From: an uncultured Alphaproteobacteria bacterium
GTDB taxonomy: Bacteria; Pseudomonadota; Alphaproteobacteria; Bin95
Direction of reading: 5' to 3'
NCBI GenBank assembly: GCA_938083135.1
Contig: CALLKY010000104.1
Span: 1 to 39,524, forward strand
DNA length: 39,524 nt
A program made the translations under genes and the position numbers. Shown here piece after piece: positions 7,801 through 15,924 of this stretch. The first letter of the stretch is position 1; each line of letters starts with the position of its first letter. The notes beneath the pieces are model-generated. The model saw only the letters and a list, made by a program, of their open reading frames with translations, was not told the DNA's origin and ran no database searches.

Positions 7801-8559
7801 ATGCCGCTTTTGGTCACTGAAGCCGCACCCCACGTCACGCTGATCACAATTGACGCCCAGGCCAAACGCAACGCCATGAGCCGGGAAATGCTGTTTGAAC
7901 TGGCAGCCCTTTGGGACACGCTGGATGGTGACCCTGATTGCCGCAGCATCGTCATAACCGGTGCTGGCGACAAAGCGTTCTGTGCAGGCGCTGATATTGG
8001 CGGCGATTTGTCCGCCGGGCCAGAAGTCTCCAAGGCCGTGAATGATGCGCTGCTGAAGATCAAGCCAATCTCAAAGCCCATTATCGCAGCGGTGAACGGC
8101 GTGTGCGCAGGCGGCGGCGTGGAGCTTCTGCTTTCCACCGATATCCGCATTGCACATCCAGGTGCCCGGTTTGGGCTGCCAGAAGTGCGCTATTCGATCT
8201 ATCCATTTGGTGGTGCGACGGTGAAGCTTGTCCGCCAGATCGGCTACGTGCACGCGATGGATTTGATTTTGACAGGCCGCCTGATCGAAGCAGACGAAGC
8301 CGCCCGCCTCAACCTGATCAACCGGATCGTACCTGCCGCCAGCGTGCTGGACGAGGCCATCAGCGTCGCCAAAACAATAGCAGCAAACAGCCCGCCAGCC
8401 GTGCAGGCCGTCAAGCAGCAGATCAGCAGCATGATGGCGGATGAGGCCGCATCGCGCGAACCCTTGGAGCAAATGCTTGGCGACCAAGTCCGCGCCAGTG
8501 ATGCCTTCCAAGAAGGCGTTGCGGCATTTATCGAAAAAAGGACCCCGAATTATGGCTGA
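7801..8559 (+). CDS. Enoyl-CoA hydratase/isomerase family protein
   Basis: This 252-residue crotonase-fold protein has the oxyanion segments 'DKAFCAGADIGG' and 'NGVCAGGGVELLLSTDIRIA' (split here only by position, 100-118). Both catalytic Glu residues of true hydratases are present, Glu108 (GGGVEL) and Glu128 (GLPEVR), with the 20-residue spacing of mitochondrial crotonase. Hydration of a 2-enoyl-CoA is therefore likely. GGAG at 7791-7794 fixes the start at 7801; an upstream in-frame extension has no ribosome site. It is the first gene of a three-gene overlapping run with the hotdog protein and a CoA-transferase, divergent from the ligase. Confidence 0.9.
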   Translation: MPLLVTEAAPHVTLITIDAQAKRNAMSREMLFELAALWDTLDGDPDCRSIVITGAGDKAFCAGADIGGDLSAGPEVSKAVNDALLKIKPISKPIIAAVNGVCAGGGVELLLSTDIRIAHPGARFGLPEVRYSIYPFGGATVKLVRQIGYVHAMDLILTGRLIEADEAARLNLINRIVPAASVLDEAISVAKTIAANSPPAVQAVKQQISSMMADEAASREPLEQMLGDQVRASDAFQEGVAAFIEKRTPNYG

Positions 8560-9346
8560 TGCCACTCCACAGGCAGCGCCTGCCCATGAAACCGTCGGCT
8601 ATGCCCTGCCAGTATGGGAAACTGCGGTCGATCAGACGCGGCAAGCCACGTATCACAAATTTGCTGGCATAGACGGGGCCATGTTCGGCGGCATGCTGGA
8701 TGCCTCTGTCCTGTCGAACGACTGCTTGCATGGCGCTCGGCCGCGAGAGGCGCTTGGGGCGAAACGACTGCATGTGGGCGTTCGTGTTCGCCAGTCGGAG
8801 CCTGTGCCGCTTGGTGAGGCGCTTATGGTCCATGCGACCGTTGAGGCGCTTCGTCCTGCCAAACGTGGACGATACATCAATATCGATTTTGCCTTCACGC
8901 GCGCCGATGGGTCTGTCCCAATCCGCATTGATCACCAAAGCCTGATCCTGGACCCCGTGCCGCTCCCCGCGAACCCAACCGCGCGGCCGCCTGAGCCAGA
9001 CAGCACTGCGTTTCGAACGCTCCGCACTCTTCAACTGACGCCCGAAATGGTCAGCGGCTATAGCTTTGAATTTCCGCACCTGGAAGGCCATCATGATCCC
9101 GTTGCCGCTGCCGAAATTGGGATGCGCGCGCCAATCGCCCAAGGTCTGATGGGCTTCACGCTGCTGTTCGCAGAACGCGTGAATATGGGTGCTGCTCGCC
9201 AGTTTGATGTGGAGGCCGCGTTCACACGGCCCATTTTCTGGGACGACGCACTGACCCTCCAGGCCGCTGGCGACACAGATTTCCGTGCCCTCACCCCCGC
9301 CGGTAAAGATTGCAGCAAATTGAAAATTCACGAGTGGACCGCATGA
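8552..9346 (+). CDS. MaoC-like hotdog-fold protein
   Basis: The 264-residue protein overlaps the hydratase stop by 8 bases, with AAGGA upstream. The second half carries a MaoC/hydratase-2-like segment, HDPVAAAEIGMRAPIAQG at 181-198. Asp182 is kept, but the His expected 5 residues on is replaced by Ala. The first half (YHKFAGIDGAMFGGMLD, then a beta-rich stretch) looks like a second hotdog repeat, so this may be a double-hotdog enzyme or thioesterase. Acyl-CoA dehydration, hydration or hydrolysis are all possible. Tight coupling with the hydratase and CoA-transferase genes points to the same substrate. Confidence 0.7.
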   Translation: MADATPQAAPAHETVGYALPVWETAVDQTRQATYHKFAGIDGAMFGGMLDASVLSNDCLHGARPREALGAKRLHVGVRVRQSEPVPLGEALMVHATVEALRPAKRGRYINIDFAFTRADGSVPIRIDHQSLILDPVPLPANPTARPPEPDSTAFRTLRTLQLTPEMVSGYSFEFPHLEGHHDPVAAAEIGMRAPIAQGLMGFTLLFAERVNMGAARQFDVEAAFTRPIFWDDALTLQAAGDTDFRALTPAGKDCSKLKIHEWTA

Positions 9347-10476
9347 CGATCAAACCCGCCTTCGACGGCATTAAAGTCGTAGACCTCACCCAAGGCCTCG
9401 CCGGCCCCTATTGCGCTATGTTGATGGCGCAGAATGGTGCTGATGTCGTCAAAGTCGAGCCACCAGAAGGTGATTGGTCCAGACGAATTGGTGTGCCTGT
9501 CGGCGCGCGAAGTGCAGCCTATCTCGCCTGCAATCGCGGCAAGCGTGCCATCACGGCTGACCTTAAATCCAGCGATGGGCTTGATATGGTGCGCAAACTG
9601 GCGGCCAAAGCGGACGTCTTCATGGAAAGCAATCGCGCAGGCGTCGCAGAGCGCCTGGGCCTCGGCTATGACGCTTTGAAGGCTGAGAACCCGGACCTCG
9701 TCTATCTCTCAATTACCGGGTTCGGCCAAGAAGGCCCCTATTCAGACCGTCCCGCAACCGATGCAGTGCTTCAGGCATTTTCCGGTCTCATGGTCTCCAA
9801 CCCGGACAAGGACGGCGCGCCGAAGCGGATTGAATTTCCAGTGCCGGACTACACAACTGGCCTGATCGCTTATCAAACGCTCGTAACGGCATTGTTCGGG
9901 CGCGCGATGCATGGCGGCGGGCGGCGGTTGGATGTCAGCCTGATGCAGGCGATGTTGCTCTATCAACAACAGGGCATGATTACCCGGGAGCTTGACCCAA
10001 GCCCACCCAAAGGCAGCCCCTTACCACCGACGGGTACGTATCAGGCAGCAGACGGGTATGTGAATATCTCCATCATGCGGGAGAAATTCTATCAGGGTCT
10101 TTGTCAGGTGCTGAATCTGCCAGGCCTCGCCGCAGATGAGCGCCTGCAATCGGTTGAAGGACGCCGGGCCAATGCGGACGATATTATCGCCGCGATCCGT
10201 GTCGCTATTGCCTCGTGGAAAGTGCAGGACCTTTCAGCCGCATTCGCCAAAGCAGACGTCCCGCACGCCATCGTCAATGATTATCCCGCTGCAGCCCGTG
10301 ACCCCCACGTCGCTGCTGTTGAAAGCGTTCGCTGGATTGAAGATATCCCCGGCGCACCGCCGCTGCCGTATGTGAATGTGCCTGGTGCAGCAAAGCTGGC
10401 CACGGATGACCCGCGCAGCGCGGTTCCGGACACGGATTCACACCGGGCTGAAATCTTGGCGGAATTAGAGGGTTAG
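9343..10476 (+). CDS. CaiB/BaiF family (class III) CoA-transferase
   Basis: The 377-residue protein starts with the family N-terminus 'GIKVVDLTQGLAGPYC' and 'MAQNGADVVKVEPPEGDWSR'. It carries 'CNRGKRAITADLKS', 'SITGFGQEGPYSDRPATD' and the catalytic Asp, most likely Asp140 in 'ATDAVLQAFSGLM'. Class III enzymes transfer CoA between carboxylates, for example onto carnitine, formate, oxalate or mesaconate. The start overlaps the previous stop as ATGA. Its last 4 bases overlap the convergent glcF stop. With the ligase it gives the locus two ways of loading CoA, which suggests a substrate activated by one and handed on by the other. Confidence 0.9.
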   Translation: MTIKPAFDGIKVVDLTQGLAGPYCAMLMAQNGADVVKVEPPEGDWSRRIGVPVGARSAAYLACNRGKRAITADLKSSDGLDMVRKLAAKADVFMESNRAGVAERLGLGYDALKAENPDLVYLSITGFGQEGPYSDRPATDAVLQAFSGLMVSNPDKDGAPKRIEFPVPDYTTGLIAYQTLVTALFGRAMHGGGRRLDVSLMQAMLLYQQQGMITRELDPSPPKGSPLPPTGTYQAADGYVNISIMREKFYQGLCQVLNLPGLAADERLQSVEGRRANADDIIAAIRVAIASWKVQDLSAAFAKADVPHAIVNDYPAAARDPHVAAVESVRWIEDIPGAPPLPYVNVPGAAKLATDDPRSAVPDTDSHRAEILAELEG

Positions 10477-11759
10477 CCGAGTTTCTTTGGCTTCGGCCCG
10501 CCTGTGGCCCAATCCAGCAGTTCCGCCGTGTGCACGACAGGCGCATGCACGGCGCTTTTCAGCTGGGTGAGGCAGCCAATATTGCCAGCGGCGATTACAT
10601 CAGCCTGGAGCGCGTTTAGATTCCCAGCCTTCCGTTCCTTAAGCTGGTTAGCAATTTTGGGCTGCATGATGTTGTAGACGCCAGCAGATCCGCAGCAAAG
10701 ATGCGGCTCACGCGGAGTCGTAACGCGGAACCCGGCATCTTCCAGCAGCGCTTTCGGCTCGTCCTTTAGCTGCTGGCCATGCTGCATGGAACAGGCGGAG
10801 TGATAGGCCACTGTCAACTGTTCAGGCGGTTTTGGGTTTTCCAGCCCAATTTCGATCATGAATTCGACAATATCTTTAGTCATCGCGGACACTTCCGCCG
10901 CTTTTTCTGCCCAAAGCGCATCATTTCGCAGCATGAACCCGTAATCCTTGACGGATGTACCGCAGCCCGACGCGTTGATGACGACAGCGTCGAGCCCCTC
11001 GCCGTCCATCTCCGCTGACCATGCGGCGATGTTCTGGCGGGCAGCCGCGTGACCGGCTTCCTCCTGGCCCATGTGATGGACCAGCGCGCCGCAACATCCT
11101 GCCCCCTTGGCGACCACCACTTCGACGCCATGGCGGTTCAGCAAACGGATCGTCGCCTCATTGATAACAGGGTCCAACGCCTGCTGCGCGCAACCTGCGA
11201 GTAGTGCCACACGCTTCTTGCGCTCGCCCGTCGTAAAGTGCGTACGTTCGCCTTCTATTGCAGAACGCGGCGGGATGGAGGCTGGCGTGAGCCGAAGCAT
11301 CGCGCCGATCCGTCCAGGCACGAAACGCGCGATTGGCCGCGCGAACCACGCAGCAGCCAATGCTGCGCGGAAACGGTTCGGGTATGGCAGGATTTCGGCC
11401 AATACCCGCCGCAGCATCCGATCCATGAATGAACGCTTATAGGTTTTTTCGATATGGGAGCGGGCATGGTCAATCAGGTGCTGATAATGCACGCCAGATG
11501 GACAGGTGGTCATGCATGAAAGGCAGGACAGGCAGCGGTCCAAGTGCTTCACAACCGTCGCTGTAGCGGGGCGGCCGTTTTCCAGCATGTCTTTGATTTG
11601 GTAGATACGCCCGCGCGGACTGTCCAATTCGTCGCCAAGCAAGACATATGTCGGGCAGGTCGCTGTGCAGAAGCCGCAATGGACGCAGGTTCGCAGAATC
11701 TTTTCCGATTCGGCAACATCTGCGTCTTTCAGCTGAGCAAGCGTAAAATTCGTCTGCAT
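10473..11759 (-). CDS. glcF: Glycolate oxidase iron-sulfur subunit GlcF
   Basis: The 428-residue protein has two 4Fe-4S motifs near the N-terminus: Cys25, 28, 31, 35 (CVHCGFCTATCP) and Cys76, 79, 82, 86 (CLSCLSCMTTCPSG). Two CCG domains follow ('GAGCCGALVHHMG', 'EPHLCCGSAGVYN'). This is the layout of GlcF, which passes electrons from the FAD subunits GlcD and GlcE as glycolate is oxidised to glyoxylate at the membrane. A GAGGA site precedes the ATG. glcD and glcE, usually adjacent, are not in the window; the next gene upstream is rpmJ. Another CCG-type dehydrogenase subunit is an alternative, but length and spacing favour GlcF. Confidence 0.85.
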   Translation of the reverse strand: MQTNFTLAQLKDADVAESEKILRTCVHCGFCTATCPTYVLLGDELDSPRGRIYQIKDMLENGRPATATVVKHLDRCLSCLSCMTTCPSGVHYQHLIDHARSHIEKTYKRSFMDRMLRRVLAEILPYPNRFRAALAAAWFARPIARFVPGRIGAMLRLTPASIPPRSAIEGERTHFTTGERKKRVALLAGCAQQALDPVINEATIRLLNRHGVEVVVAKGAGCCGALVHHMGQEEAGHAAARQNIAAWSAEMDGEGLDAVVINASGCGTSVKDYGFMLRNDALWAEKAAEVSAMTKDIVEFMIEIGLENPKPPEQLTVAYHSACSMQHGQQLKDEPKALLEDAGFRVTTPREPHLCCGSAGVYNIMQPKIANQLKERKAGNLNALQADVIAAGNIGCLTQLKSAVHAPVVHTAELLDWATGGPKPKKLG

Positions 11760-11841
11760 GGCCGGGCTATTCCTCTAGCGCACTAGCGTTCCGCGCAAGG
11801 ATGATCGAACCCGACTGGAGCGCTGAATTCAAGCACTCTTT

Positions 11842-11875
11842 CCGTCATGTGGGCGACAAAGCCCAACAATGACGG
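11842..11875 (-). terminator. Hairpin after rpmJ, possible terminator
   Basis: Outer arms ccgtcat (11842-11848) and atgacgg (11869-11875) enclose inner arms tgggc (11850-11854) and gccca (11861-11865). It begins 8 bases after the rpmJ stop. No T-run follows on the minus strand, so intrinsic termination is uncertain. Confidence 0.4.
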
Positions 11876-11882
11876 TGTAGCC

Positions 11883-12008
11883 TCAGCCCTGGCGTGCTTT
11901 GAACTTACGGACCACTTTGTTGATCACGTAGATCCGACCGCGACGGCGCACGACCTGGGACGCCTTATGGCGGTTCTTAATGGTTTTCAGCGAACGCACG
12001 ACTTTCAT
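11883..12008 (-). CDS. rpmJ: 50S ribosomal protein L36, zinc-free type
   Basis: The 41-residue product, starting [17 protein letters not shown] and ending VRKFKARQG, is ribosomal protein L36. It is highly basic and lacks the Cys/His zinc ligands of the C+ form, so it is the zinc-independent type (YkgO-like), the usual form in alphaproteobacteria. L36 binds 23S rRNA in the large subunit. A GAGG site lies upstream, and a good promoter sits 75 bases before the ATG. It is transcribed alone between glcF and the second acyl-CoA ligase, apart from any ribosomal protein operon. Confidence 0.95.
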   Translation of the reverse strand: MKVVRSLKTIKNRHKASQVVRRRGRIYVINKVVRKFKARQG

Positions 12009-12082
12009 CGGACCAAACCTCAAAATGCAAATTAGCAAAGGAAACGCGCGCCGGATCGAAACGACCAGCGCGAGGATACACG

Positions 12083-12112
12083 GATATAGCGAAATGCGGC
12101 CTCTATTGTCAA
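12083..12112 (-). promoter_or_regulatory. Sigma-70-type promoter for rpmJ
   Basis: On the minus strand a consensus TTGACA (12112-12107) is followed after 18 bases by TATATC (12088-12083). The rpmJ start lies 74 bases downstream of the -10. This is the best housekeeping promoter seen in the window. Confidence 0.6.
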
Positions 12113-12113
12113 C

Positions 12114-12136
12114 GGCGGAGGCGTCTTATCTCCGCC
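12114..12136 (-). terminator. Hairpin between the acyl-CoA ligase stop and the rpmJ promoter
   Basis: Perfect 7-base GC-rich arms (ggcggag 12114-12120, ctccgcc 12130-12136) surround a 9-base loop. It lies 10 bases after the ligase stop and directly before the rpmJ -35. It may end ligase transcripts, but no T-run follows. Confidence 0.35.
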
Positions 12137-12146
12137 AACCGGCCTC

Positions 12147-13784
12147 CTATATCTCTTTCGCACGCTCTCTTAGCACGAACTTTTGGACTTTGCCGGTGGA
12201 TGTTTTCGGTAATGGCCCGAACACCACATCGCGCGGGCATTTAAAGCGGGCCATGTTGGCGCGGCAGAATTCGATGATATCCGCCTCACTAGGTGCGGCA
12301 GCGCCGGGCTTTAGTTCAATGAAGGCGCAGGGTGTTTCACCCCATTTCTCATCTGGTTTCGCGACCACTGCAGCTTCTGACACTGATTTGTGGCTATAAA
12401 GCGTTTGCTCCACTTCTACGGAGGAGATGTTTTCGCCACCGGAGATGATGATGTCCTTTGAGCGATCTTTCAGCGCGACATAGCCATCTTCATGCATCAC
12501 GCCAAGGTCGCCTGAATGGAACCATCCGCCAGCAAATGCGGCTTCGGTCGCACGCGGGTTCTTGAGATAGCCCTTCATGACGATATTGCCCTGCATCATC
12601 ACTTCCGCAATCGTCTCACCATCACGTGGGGCGGCGGCCATGGTTTCAGGCTCCATCACATCAACATCTTCAAGCATTGGATAGCGCACACCCTGGCGCG
12701 CTTTAACGGCAGCGCGGTCTGCCGGTGGCAGGTCTGCCCAACTATCATGTGCAGCGCAGACAACTGACGGGCCAAGTGTCTCCGTCAGACCATACACATG
12801 GGTGACGTCAAACCCGGCCTCTTCCATCTTCTGCAAAGTAGATGGCGGCGGCGGTGAGGCCGCTGTCATCACCTTTACGGTGTGATTAAAGGCGCGCTTT
12901 TCGTCCTCAGGTGCATTGGCGATCATGTTCAGCACAATCGGCGCACCGCACATATGATCGACGCCATGATCGGCGATAGCGGCATAAATCGCATCAGCCC
13001 GCACTTGGCGCAGGCACACATGCGTCCCCGCCTGCATGGCGATGACCCACGGGAAGCACCAGCCATTGCAATGGAACATTGGTAGCGTCCAGAGGTAAAC
13101 TGGATGGTGCGGCATTTGCCACACAAGCGCATTGGAGGCCGTGTTCAGGTAGGTCCCGCGATGGCTATAGACAACACCCTTAGGGTCCCCCGTCGTGCCA
13201 GACGTATAGTTTAGGGCAATGGCATCCCACTCATCATCTGGCGGCGTAAAGGGGAAGCTGGCATCGCCGCTTGCGATAAAGGCCTCGTAATCCATCTCGC
13301 CGATCAGGTCGCCAGCGCCGTCGTATTCCGAATCATCAACGTCGATCACGATTGGCTTCACCTTGGCGACCTTAAGCGCCTCAGCCATAACGCCCGCAAA
13401 TTCCCGGTCTACGAACACAGCATCCGCTTCGCCATGGTCCAGGATGAACCCGATGATCGCCGCATCCAGGCGGGTATTGATGGTGTTGATGATTGCGCCG
13501 GTCATGGGAATACCGAAATGCATTTCCATCATTTCAGGCGTGTTGGCTGTCAGCACGGCTACCGTATCGCCCTTCCCAATGCCGCGCTTTGCCAAAGCGT
13601 CTGCCAATTTGTGGGCGCGCGTGTGGGTTTCCTTCCAGGTGAACCGTTTGGTGCCGTGGATAACCGAGACCCGGTCTGGATAGGTCCAAGCCGCCCGCTC
13701 CAAATGACCTAGCGGCGTCAAAGGCTGGAAGTTTGCGGGGTTCTTATCCAGATCGAAGTCATATGGGCTTGGCGACTTTGGCAT
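12147..13784 (-). CDS. Acyl-CoA synthetase (AMP-forming), short/medium-chain type
   Basis: The 545-residue adenylate-forming enzyme shows NYTSGTTGDPKGVVYSHRG at about 192-210, YGLTETLGP, 'GGWFHSGDLGVMHEDGY', 'KDRSKDIIISGGENISSVE' and the catalytic Lys in PKTSTGKVQKF. The N-terminal 'NPANFQPLTPLGHLERAA' and 'MFHCNGWCFPW' motifs place it in the acyl-activating group with plant AAE and butyrate- or methylmercaptopropionate-type ligases rather than long-chain FadD. It makes an acyl-CoA from a free acid, ATP and CoA. GAGAGG precedes the ATG. It is not in an operon with the other ligase. The substrate cannot be fixed from sequence. Confidence 0.85.
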   Translation of the reverse strand: MPKSPSPYDFDLDKNPANFQPLTPLGHLERAAWTYPDRVSVIHGTKRFTWKETHTRAHKLADALAKRGIGKGDTVAVLTANTPEMMEMHFGIPMTGAIINTINTRLDAAIIGFILDHGEADAVFVDREFAGVMAEALKVAKVKPIVIDVDDSEYDGAGDLIGEMDYEAFIASGDASFPFTPPDDEWDAIALNYTSGTTGDPKGVVYSHRGTYLNTASNALVWQMPHHPVYLWTLPMFHCNGWCFPWVIAMQAGTHVCLRQVRADAIYAAIADHGVDHMCGAPIVLNMIANAPEDEKRAFNHTVKVMTAASPPPPSTLQKMEEAGFDVTHVYGLTETLGPSVVCAAHDSWADLPPADRAAVKARQGVRYPMLEDVDVMEPETMAAAPRDGETIAEVMMQGNIVMKGYLKNPRATEAAFAGGWFHSGDLGVMHEDGYVALKDRSKDIIISGGENISSVEVEQTLYSHKSVSEAAVVAKPDEKWGETPCAFIELKPGAAAPSEADIIEFCRANMARFKCPRDVVFGPLPKTSTGKVQKFVLRERAKEI

Positions 13785-13891
13785 ATTGGCCTCTCGAAAG
13801 ACGGTGCAAGTTTGGTCTAGGGTCCTGACCTTAGTCTATCCGGGAGGGGGCGCTATCGGTCAACGGTTTTGGCGCATGCGCCTGATGGAAT

Positions 13892-14764
13892 ATGGAAACG
13901 AGGCAGAATCTCTTGAAAATCACAGCATTTGATGCAGCGCTTGGCGCATTGGTCACTGGGTTTGATGCGGCATCCGATCATTCCGACGACAGATTTACAG
14001 CGTTGCGGACTGCTTTGGCTGAACATCTTGTACTGCTACTCCGCGACCAGAACTTGCCTGACCCGGCGCTGATGGCATTTTCAAGAGGTTTTGGTGAGCT
14101 TGATCCGCCCGGCCCCAACCCCTATGGCGCGCCGTTCCTGCCGGAATATCCAGACATCAACGTGATTTCAAATGTGGTGAAAGACGGCAAGCCAATCGGT
14201 AACTTGGGCGCTGGCGAAGCCGTATGGCATGCTGACATGACCTATATCGAGCGGCCACCGAAGACCGCCATCCTGTTTGCAATTGAGGTCCCAGAAGGCC
14301 AAGGCGATACCTGGTTCTCTAATCAATTCGCCGCCTATGAGGCACTCCCAGATGATTTGCGAACTGAGATCAAAGGCAAACGCCTCGTCCATGATGGCGC
14401 GCATAATTCAGCCGGGATTTTGCGTCGGGGGCATGTGGAGCCGAATGATCCCACAGAAACCGTAGGTGCCAGGCACCCACTCGTGCGATTGGATGAAGGC
14501 ACAGGCCGCCGCGCCTTATTCCTAGGCCGCCGCCCCCATGCCTATATCGAAGGCCTGCCGCTGGCGGAAAGTGAGGCGCTGCTTAATGCGCTTTGGGCGC
14601 ACGCGGCCAAACCAGAATTCACCTGGAGCCATCAATGGCGCACAGGTGATGTGCTGATCTGGAGTAATTTAGGCGTTTTGCACCGCCGCGATTCCTTTGA
14701 TCCAACCGTCCGGCGCGTGATGCACCGGACGCAGATCAAAGGAGACGCAGCAATTACCGCTTAA
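13892..14764 (+). CDS. TauD/TfdA family Fe(II)/2-oxoglutarate dioxygenase
   Basis: The 290-residue protein has the facial triad His113-x-Asp115 (VWHADMTY) and His264 (GVLHRRDSFD), with Arg275 at the TauD 2-oxoglutarate position and Arg279 four residues on. Members oxidise taurine, alkyl sulfates, phenoxyacetates, carnitine precursors and similar acids. An internal TTG at 13913 (KITAFDAALGALVTGFD follows) has a better site (GAGGC, 8 bases away) and begins where TauD proteins usually begin. It may therefore be the real start, giving 283 residues. The 3' end overlaps the GlsB-like gene by 11 bases, convergent. A second paralogue lies at 32767-33642. Confidence 0.85.
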   Translation: METRQNLLKITAFDAALGALVTGFDAASDHSDDRFTALRTALAEHLVLLLRDQNLPDPALMAFSRGFGELDPPGPNPYGAPFLPEYPDINVISNVVKDGKPIGNLGAGEAVWHADMTYIERPPKTAILFAIEVPEGQGDTWFSNQFAAYEALPDDLRTEIKGKRLVHDGAHNSAGILRRGHVEPNDPTETVGARHPLVRLDEGTGRRALFLGRRPHAYIEGLPLAESEALLNALWAHAAKPEFTWSHQWRTGDVLIWSNLGVLHRRDSFDPTVRRVMHRTQIKGDAAITA

Positions 14765-15002
14765 CGGCGCGGTAGATAGCCAGCAGGATCACGGCACCGC
14801 CTGTCGCGAGCAGAATGCTTGGCAGGTTGATGCCGCTAACAGCACCAAGCCCAAGCTCTTTACCGATGAAGCCACCGATCACACCGCCGACAATGCCGAT
14901 CAGCATAGTGACGATAAAGCCACCAGGGTCACGGCCCGGCATAATCAGCTTCGCCAGGAAGCCTGCGATCAGGCCTACGATAATCCAAGCAATCCATCCC
15001 AT
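14754..15002 (-). CDS. GlsB/YeaQ/YmgE family stress-response membrane protein
   Basis: The 82-residue protein consists of three short hydrophobic helices rich in Gly: 'WIAWIIVGLIAGFLAKLIM', 'GFIVTMLIGIVGGVIGGFIG' and 'SILLATGGAVILLAIYR'. PGRDPGG between the first two is the signature of the transglycosylase-associated (GlsB/YeaQ) family of inner-membrane proteins induced by stress. The molecular role is not established. AGGAG precedes the ATG. It sits 53 bases downstream of trcR on the same strand, so it could be read from the trcR transcript. Confidence 0.9.
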   Translation of the reverse strand: MGWIAWIIVGLIAGFLAKLIMPGRDPGGFIVTMLIGIVGGVIGGFIGKELGLGAVSGINLPSILLATGGAVILLAIYRAVKR

Positions 15003-15055
15003 GGGATGTCTCCTAATTCGCTGTTAGCAAAGTGTGCATAGAAGGCAGAACGCAC

Positions 15056-15694
15056 TTAGTGGCGGAAAAGATCCTCAATGGAAGGCGTCTTTTTGGCCTC
15101 TTCCTTTGGCTGATCGTCTGTCTGCAAGCGTGCGCGATCTTTGGCTTCCAGCGCATCACGGTCTTCAGACGAAAGCTTGGAACGCGCTTTTTCGATAGCG
15201 CCACTGAGCTCCATATACGTGCAAAGGCCAAGATCGACTGGATGGCGCGCATGTATATTGCCGCTGTTCCAATGCGTACGATCGCGGACGGCAGCGATGG
15301 TGGTCTTGGTCGTGCCGATCAGCTTGATGATCTGCGAATCCGAAAGTTCCGTGTGGTTCCGCACAAGCCACGCAATCCCATCAGGTTTGTCCTGGCGTTT
15401 GGCAACCGGTGTATAGCGTGGGCCCTTGGTCCGCTCCGCCGCGCGCGGCACAGCGAGCTTGGACATGACGAGGCGGGCGTTCGGGTCTGCCTCACAGCGG
15501 TCAATTTCTTCCTTCGTGAGTTCGCCATTCGCAATCGGGTCACGGCCTTTAATACCTTGTCCGATATCGCCATCCGCCAGCGCCTGCACCTCAAGGGGGT
15601 GCAATTCTGAAAGTGCGCCAATTTGATCAAATGTGAGACCAGTATTATCGACCAGCCATACGGCTGTCGCTTTGGGCATCAAGGGGCCAGTCAT
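15056..15694 (-). CDS. trcR: TrcR/DUF1013 cell-cycle transcriptional regulator
   Basis: From the ATG at 15694 the product is 212 residues. 'KATAVWLVDNTGLTFDQIG' and 'VPRAAERTKGPRYTPVAKRQ' are typical of DUF1013, the TrcR family restricted to alphaproteobacteria. Two helix-turn-helix-like segments are visible, 'LTFDQIGALSELHPLEVQAL' and 'LSDSQIIKLIGTTKTTIAAV', the latter suiting DNA binding. TrcR has been linked to the CtrA cell-cycle network in Caulobacter. GGAGG lies 9 bases before the chosen start. Upstream in-frame codons to 15925 run through noncoding-looking sequence and are excluded. It is divergent from dnaB across 230 bases that hold GANTC sites. Confidence 0.85.
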   Translation of the reverse strand: MTGPLMPKATAVWLVDNTGLTFDQIGALSELHPLEVQALADGDIGQGIKGRDPIANGELTKEEIDRCEADPNARLVMSKLAVPRAAERTKGPRYTPVAKRQDKPDGIAWLVRNHTELSDSQIIKLIGTTKTTIAAVRDRTHWNSGNIHARHPVDLGLCTYMELSGAIEKARSKLSSEDRDALEAKDRARLQTDDQPKEEAKKTPSIEDLFRH

Positions 15695-15722
15695 CGCTAG
15701 GAACCTCCAAAAATATCTGTCA

Positions 15723-15732
15723 GATTCGAATC
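15723..15732. promoter_or_regulatory. Tandem GANTC methylation sites in the trcR leader
   Basis: GATTC (15723-15727) and GAATC (15728-15732) abut about 30 bases upstream of trcR; a third GANTC lies at 15870-15874. GANTC is the target of the CcrM methyltransferase, which times cell-cycle genes in many alphaproteobacteria. Function here is inferred. Confidence 0.4.
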
Positions 15733-15748
15733 GCGCCTGTAGCTGCGT

Positions 15749-15769
15749 GGCGGAGTTTTCACCTCCGCC
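15749..15769 (-). promoter_or_regulatory. GC-rich hairpin in the trcR 5' leader
   Basis: Perfect 7-base arms (ggcggag and ctccgcc) close a 7-base loop about 55 bases upstream of the trcR start. The arms are the same as in the hairpin at 12114-12136. If transcribed, it would form a leader structure; no T-run makes it an obvious attenuator. Confidence 0.35.
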
Positions 15770-15840
15770 GCCGCACATCTTCGATCCGAATGATGTGGGA
15801 TATACATTTATATGGCGCGAAACGCTGCCGAATGAAAGCT

Positions 15841-15858
15841 TTTTCCACGCTATCCACC
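15841..15858 (+). promoter_or_regulatory. Two abutting DnaA-box-like 9-mers upstream of dnaB
   Basis: TTTTCCACG (15841-15849) and CTATCCACC (15850-15858) each match 7 of 9 positions of the DnaA box TTATCCACA, in the same orientation. They lie 67 bases before the dnaB start. Confidence 0.3.
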
Positions 15859-15924
15859 GATTGCATGGGGATTCATTGGATCTCACTCGATTGCGCTCCA
15901 GCTTAAGCGGCGTAGATTGCCGCA

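Noticed and set aside
8528-9331. Long minus-strand open frame opposite the hotdog protein
   Set aside because: The plus-strand gene has family motifs and overlaps its neighbours; the antisense frame has no ribosome site or known motif and reflects GC-rich codon bias. The same applies to long frames opposite ggt (1170-1814) and acnA (34459-35127).
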